From Taibaiella sp. (lineage in GTDB: Bacteria > Bacteroidota > Bacteroidia > Chitinophagales > Chitinophagaceae): a DNA stretch of 8,493 bases. Each line of letters starts with the position of its first letter. Positions within the stretch are counted from its first letter, which is position 1. The notes below the pieces were generated by a model that saw only the letters and a list, made by a program, of their open reading frames with translations, was not told where the DNA came from and did not search any database. A program made the translations under genes and the position numbers. The stretch is taken from assembly GCA_019454705.1 (NCBI GenBank), contig JACFNS010000010.1, positions 9,316-17,808 on the forward strand. The letters are read 5' to 3'. Below, piece by piece: positions 5,080-8,493 of the stretch.

Positions 5080-6185
5080 TGAAGTTATTGTACCCGTTCA
5101 TACTATTTATTGCCTGCCAGCAGGCGACTGTTTCCGCTTATGCGCAAGCTGAATCGGAGAAGGAACTGGTATATAAAATAGTGGATATACTGCGCGCCGG
5201 CGACGATTCTTCCTATGCAGCCCTGTTCCCTACTTTTAAGATGATGAGCGAAATGGCGGCTACCTACCAGCCGCGGGATTCTTTCCAGATAGAACGTATC
5301 AACAGGATACGCGTCAATATGCGGCATTTGCAGCAATTCGACCCCGAGTACAATCCCCGCATTATAGACAGGATGAATTTTGTGCGCAAGAAAGCAGCCG
5401 ACTCCGGGGTACACTGGGGCGATATACTGATTGCCAAATACGAGCTGGATAAGCAAAGGCTGCCATATGAACTGATAGGCTTTGAGCTGATAGCGCCTAT
5501 ACGTATGCAGGGGTTTATCTACATCAGGGATATGCTGACCCGCAGGCGCTATGGCATAGCTGTACGCGATATATATATGATGGATGGAAAATGGTATGGA
5601 GGAACGGTCCTTAATATACTGGAGGCCAGCAACGAGACCGAATATGAAGAAGCACTGGCGATAGAAGAGAAAGAACTGAAAAGGCTGATGATATATAAAC
5701 AGCAGGGCCTGCTGGACAGCGTGCTGACAGCCCGTGACAGTATCAGCAAAAGTAAGTTATATGCAGGGGCCGAACTTGATGAAGAAGGTGAAGAAGCAAC
5801 AACAGCACCTTTGTACAAAGATATAGCAGACAGGAAACTCTATACCGGCTACTTTGATAAGCAGGTAGAGGTTGAACTATATGTGCGTTTTATAAAAGGC
5901 ACTTGCCCCGAAGCCATATGCTCCTTTGAAGCCATGTATAAATTCGGCGACCTGGATGAGTATATAATATTGGAAGTAGAACGCAAGCCGGACGGAACAT
6001 TTGTGATGACAGAGGAAGAGCTGGGCGTGATGGAACTGAAGTTGCAAGGCGACACCTTTACCGGTACATGGACATCGGTACGAGACAAAACTGAGTATGA
6101 AGCCTACCTGAAAGAGAAGGACGAAATACGTGACCGCAAATTGTACCAACTGGATAAGAAATACGAAGAAGCAGTATGGCGCTAA
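5079..6185 (+). CDS. Secreted protein of unknown function
   Basis: I do not recognise this 368-residue protein. It has a Sec signal peptide: MK, a hydrophobic stretch to about residue 20, then SAYAQA with cleavage likely after Ala22 or Ala24. Cys13 is too close to the N-terminus and has Phe at -3, so a lipoprotein is unlikely. Residues 25-185 form an alpha/beta region (e.g. IERINRIRVNMRHL, GFIYIRDMLTRRRYGIAVRDIYMMDGKWYGG). Residues 186-250 are charged, partly helical, with an acidic stretch DEEGEE. From about 254 a beta-rich domain (LYTGYFDKQVEVELYVRF ... LQGDTFTGTWTS) has alternating hydrophobic strands ending in GxFxGxW style, as in small lipocalin-like barrels; that is inference. It starts 46 nt after the ArsC-like gene and may be its last operon member. 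It converges with the metallopeptidase-like gene, leaving only 3 nt between stops and no terminator. Confidence 0.8.
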   Translation: MKLLYPFILFIACQQATVSAYAQAESEKELVYKIVDILRAGDDSSYAALFPTFKMMSEMAATYQPRDSFQIERINRIRVNMRHLQQFDPEYNPRIIDRMNFVRKKAADSGVHWGDILIAKYELDKQRLPYELIGFELIAPIRMQGFIYIRDMLTRRRYGIAVRDIYMMDGKWYGGTVLNILEASNETEYEEALAIEEKELKRLMIYKQQGLLDSVLTARDSISKSKLYAGAELDEEGEEATTAPLYKDIADRKLYTGYFDKQVEVELYVRFIKGTCPEAICSFEAMYKFGDLDEYIILEVERKPDGTFVMTEEELGVMELKLQGDTFTGTWTSVRDKTEYEAYLKEKDEIRDRKLYQLDKKYEEAVWR

Positions 6186-6188
6186 ACC

Positions 6189-7142
6189 TTATTCAGCCAT
6201 ATCGGCTTTCATCTTCTCCAGGTATTCGGGTTCGTTTACTTCTTTGCCTGTTACTAAAGCCGAAAAATGCTCCGCGCACACTTCTTCGGGATGCAATACA
6301 TATGGTGTGTTAGTGCCAATGATACTGAATAACTGAGGTTTTTCTTCCAGCTTATATGTTACCGCCTTACCGTCTATTATCAGCGGTTTCTTATTCTTGT
6401 CATCGCCTGCAACAACCAACAGGCTTATATCTATATAATCATCTTCAAATACACTGCCGCCATTGTAGGGTTTCTTGCTATGCAGTACCAGCACCATATC
6501 TTCACCATCAACAGTAACGTAATGGCTGATAACCGGGCAATCCGGATTGGTGATGTTCAGCCCGTTCATAGCCTTACTTACATCTATACGGTTGCAGGGT
6601 TTGAAACCAATGTTTTGGTACAACCGGTCACGCAGCGTCGGGTTGTGCCTGCTGAGTACATGAAATAATTCATGCGCCACCAGGCCTGTACTTACCCCTT
6701 CGTCTTTGTTAATGATAATAGCATTTTTACGTGTATAACCACCCGCGCCGAATTCCTCTATACAAGTGGATTTGATAAACAATACCGTATCAGGCAACTC
6801 TACTTTCATATTTCCTTCACGCAGAGCAGTAGCAATTTCTTCAAAATCAACTTTTATTTTTTCCTCTTCGGTGGCTGTCCATGTGCGCATCTGTTTACCC
6901 GCCATAGCCAGGTATTCTGCCTCGGTATGGTTCTTTGTATCGCGAAACCGGCCCTGCACGTCAAAGGTTGAAAATGAAGCGGTATAATCATCTTTTTGTG
7001 TAATAAACCGTGCGGCGTCTGTGCTGTCTGCTACCTGTATGGTAACATTCATGAACCTGAAATAAGCGGAGCCAGCAAAGCTATCAACCGTATAAAAAAA
7101 TAATACACATAGTGCGGGCAGGTACTTCAACATAGAAATCAT
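6189..7142 (-). CDS. Secreted HExxH zinc metallopeptidase-like protein
   Basis: This 317-residue protein carries an N-terminal signal peptide (MLKYLPALCVLFFYTVDSFAGSA from Met4, cleavage near SFA or GSA). The zinc-binding motif is VAHELFHVLSRHNP, with His157, Glu158 and His161. Near the C-terminus HPEEVCAEHF (284-293) supplies Glu286 or Glu287 as the likely third zinc ligand, the pattern of gluzincin-type peptidases, so the protein is probably active and exported. Cys127, Cys183 and Cys202 could form disulfides outside the cytoplasm. I cannot name the substrate or family. Met1 (7142) and Met4 (7133) are both possible starts; Met4 gives a more typical signal peptide. It is transcribed divergently from the chelatase-like gene at 7266 and converges with the 5079 gene. 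Confidence 0.82.
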   Translation of the reverse strand: MISMLKYLPALCVLFFYTVDSFAGSAYFRFMNVTIQVADSTDAARFITQKDDYTASFSTFDVQGRFRDTKNHTEAEYLAMAGKQMRTWTATEEEKIKVDFEEIATALREGNMKVELPDTVLFIKSTCIEEFGAGGYTRKNAIIINKDEGVSTGLVAHELFHVLSRHNPTLRDRLYQNIGFKPCNRIDVSKAMNGLNITNPDCPVISHYVTVDGEDMVLVLHSKKPYNGGSVFEDDYIDISLLVVAGDDKNKKPLIIDGKAVTYKLEEKPQLFSIIGTNTPYVLHPEEVCAEHFSALVTGKEVNEPEYLEKMKADMAE

Positions 7143-7265
7143 ATACTAAAAATATGAAAAACGGTTTTTATGAATACCTTCTGTAAGTATTTATTTATAG
7201 GGCTATTGCTAACCGTAACCCTATGCTTGGTATCAATCCAGTAACTTTATATAACAAAGAGCATT
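7143..7265. promoter_or_regulatory. Divergent promoter region with inverted repeat
   Basis: The 123 bases between the two divergent genes must hold both promoters. ATAGGG (7197-7202) and CCCTAT (7219-7224) form a perfect 6-bp inverted repeat with a 16-nt spacer, a possible operator. TAACTTTA at 7242-7249 is one base off the TAnnTTTG -7 box and would start the plus-strand gene near 7255, but no TTG lies at the right distance. No good minus-strand promoter was found. Confidence 0.35.
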
Positions 7266-8384
7266 ATGGAGCATCCGGCTATAAAGACATTGGGAGAACT
7301 GAAGCGTTCGGGTTACGCACCTAAAACCGTAAAAGAAGAGGTAAGGGACAACCTCGTTACCGCGCTTAAAGAGAAAAAGCAGATTTTCAAAACTGTATTG
7401 GGGTATGAAGGCACCGTAATACCCGATGTAGAAAGAGCGTTGCTATCTCGGCATAATATATTGTTCCTGGGGCTGCGCGGGCAAGCCAAGACGCGTATGG
7501 CGCGGGAGATGGTGAACCTGCTGGACGAGTGGATACCATATGTAGCAGGCAGCGATATCAACGACAGCCCCTTCGCACCCATATCGGTATATGCCAGGGA
7601 GATGATAGCTGATAAGGGAGATGATACACCTATCGAATGGCTGCACCGCAGCCAGCGCTATGGCGAGAAACTGGCTACGCCTGATGTATCAGTAGCCGAT
7701 TTGATTGGCGACATAGACCCGATAAAAGCGGCTAATATGCGGTTGAGCTTTGCGGATGAAAGGGTACTGCATTTTGGTATCATCCCGCGGTCTCACAGAG
7801 GTATATTTGTTATCAATGAATTGCCCGACCTGCAGGCGAGGATACAGGTATCGCTGTTCAATATATTGCAGGAGGGCGATGTGCAGATAAGAGGTTTTAA
7901 ACTTCGGTTGCCGCTGGATATACTGTTTGTGTTTACTGCTAATCCCGAAGACTATACCAACAGGGGCAGTATCGTTACCCCGCTGAAAGACCGTATAGAA
8001 AGCCAGATAGTAACACACTACCCTAAAACAATAGAAATATCCAAAGCCATTACCGAACAGGAAGCAGATATAACTGATGAACAACTGGCTAAGGTAACAG
8101 TACCGGATATGTGCAAACTGCTGGTAGAACAAATAGCCATGGAGGCGCGCAAGAGCGAGTACGTGGACCAGAAGAGCGGTGTATCAGCCAGGCTCACCAT
8201 ATCCGCTTACGAAAACTTAGTGAGCACGGCTGAAAGAAGAGCGCTGCTATATGATAATGAAACTGCACAGGTAAGGATATCAGACTTTATGGGTGTGATA
8301 CCCGCTATCACCGGAAAGATAGAGCTGGTGTACGAGGGTGAGCAGGAAGGCCCTGCCTATGTAGCCCATAGCTTGCTGGGCTAA
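7266..8384 (+). CDS. Magnesium-chelatase/MoxR-like AAA+ ATPase, truncated by in-frame TAA
   Basis: The 372 codons match the Bacteroidota protein usually annotated as magnesium chelatase, a ChlI/BchI/MoxR-type AAA+ ATPase. No chlorophyll role is likely; such proteins are thought to remodel partners, often with a von Willebrand factor A protein. Landmarks are GLRGQAKT (69-76, Walker A), TPDVSVADLIGDIDPIKAAN (138-157), RGIFVINELPDL (178-189, Walker B with Asn-Glu), FTANPEDYTNRG (223-234, sensor 1), LKDRI with Arg243 as arginine finger, and SARLT with Arg309 as sensor 2. The family is about 500 residues, so about a quarter is missing after the TAA at 8382-8384. The same frame continues with family-like sequence to the window edge, so this is a nonsense-interrupted gene or a base error rather than a natural end. 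The AAA+ core is complete, so a shortened protein might still fold. The ATG at 7266 gives the family N-terminus MEHPAIKTLGELKRSGY. Confidence 0.9.
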   Translation: MEHPAIKTLGELKRSGYAPKTVKEEVRDNLVTALKEKKQIFKTVLGYEGTVIPDVERALLSRHNILFLGLRGQAKTRMAREMVNLLDEWIPYVAGSDINDSPFAPISVYAREMIADKGDDTPIEWLHRSQRYGEKLATPDVSVADLIGDIDPIKAANMRLSFADERVLHFGIIPRSHRGIFVINELPDLQARIQVSLFNILQEGDVQIRGFKLRLPLDILFVFTANPEDYTNRGSIVTPLKDRIESQIVTHYPKTIEISKAITEQEADITDEQLAKVTVPDMCKLLVEQIAMEARKSEYVDQKSGVSARLTISAYENLVSTAERRALLYDNETAQVRISDFMGVIPAITGKIELVYEGEQEGPAYVAHSLLG

Positions 8385-8493
8385 GCCATCAGGAGTTTGT
8401 TCGTTCAGTTTTTCCCAGACCCGCTATCGTTTAAGAAATCTGCAAAAAAAGCAGAGGGTCCAAAAGCCAACAACCCCTACCAGCCCGTTATTG
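8385..8493 (+). pseudogene. C-terminal continuation of the chelatase-like gene after the stop
   Basis: Directly after the TAA at 8382-8384 the same frame reads AIRSLFVQFFPDPLSFKKSA and on to NNPYQPVI at the window edge, 36 codons with no stop. As I know it, the family has a residue such as Lys at the stop position and then an A-I-R/K-x-L/Q-F-...-F-P-D-P segment, so this is the displaced continuation of the upstream frame. There is no frameshift; one codon (probably AAA or GAA to TAA) explains the break. There is no plausible new start codon in this stretch, so it would be expressed only by readthrough. Confidence 0.8.

Noticed and set aside
5114..5117. Lipoprotein signal (FIAC) in the 5079 gene product
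   Set aside because: The cysteine is at residue 13 with Phe at -3, too early and off-consensus for a lipobox; AQA further on fits a normal signal-peptidase site.

Overview
The window looks like a chromosomal piece of a member of the Bacteroidota, probably of the Chitinophagaceae/Chitinophagales type. Evidence: Bacteroidota-style promoters (TTG, 19 nt, TAnnTTTG), weak or absent Shine-Dalgarno sequences, heavy use of the ATA codon, a CCCCTAAAGGGG intergenic repeat, signal peptides ending in AQA, and a MoxR/magnesium-chelatase-like ATPase of the kind I know from Bacteroidota. This placement is inference; no rRNA or other phylogenetic marker is present apart from part of uvrB.

Layout. (1) 1-562, minus strand: the N-terminal 187 codons of uvrB, running off the left edge. 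(2) 563-1259: about 700 bases without an assignable gene but rich in signals. A good minus-strand promoter (1002-1031) is followed by a short RNA with a His-codon run and a strong intrinsic terminator (854-877). Next comes a stretch with four copies of TTGTTAAC that stays open in frame with uvrB. On the other side lie a nested palindrome that may be a dispersed repeat and a plus-strand promoter. (3) 1260-3149: an A+T-rich gene for a 629-residue ABC-type ATPase fused to a TOPRIM-like (DUF4435) domain. It looks like a one-gene version of the PARIS (AriA+AriB) anti-phage system and is probably horizontally acquired. (4) 3245-5032: scoA and scoB, the two subunits of a 3-oxoacid (succinyl-CoA:acetoacetate) CoA-transferase, followed 2 nt later by an ArsC/Spx-family thioredoxin-fold protein. 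(5) 5079-6185: a secreted protein of unknown function on the plus strand, converging (3 nt gap) on 6189-7142, a secreted HExxH metallopeptidase-like protein on the minus strand. (6) 7266 to the right edge: a magnesium-chelatase/MoxR-like AAA+ ATPase whose frame is cut by one in-frame TAA (8382-8384). Recognisable coding sequence continues in the same frame to the end of the window.

How it fits together. The flanking genes are housekeeping: DNA repair, ketone-body/acyl-CoA metabolism, a redox protein and a AAA+ chaperone-like ATPase. The ATPase-TOPRIM gene is a compositional island between uvrB and scoA and is the one clear accessory element. The most interesting points are this fused PARIS-like gene, the attenuator-like RNA upstream of uvrB, and the nonsense codon in the chelatase-like gene.
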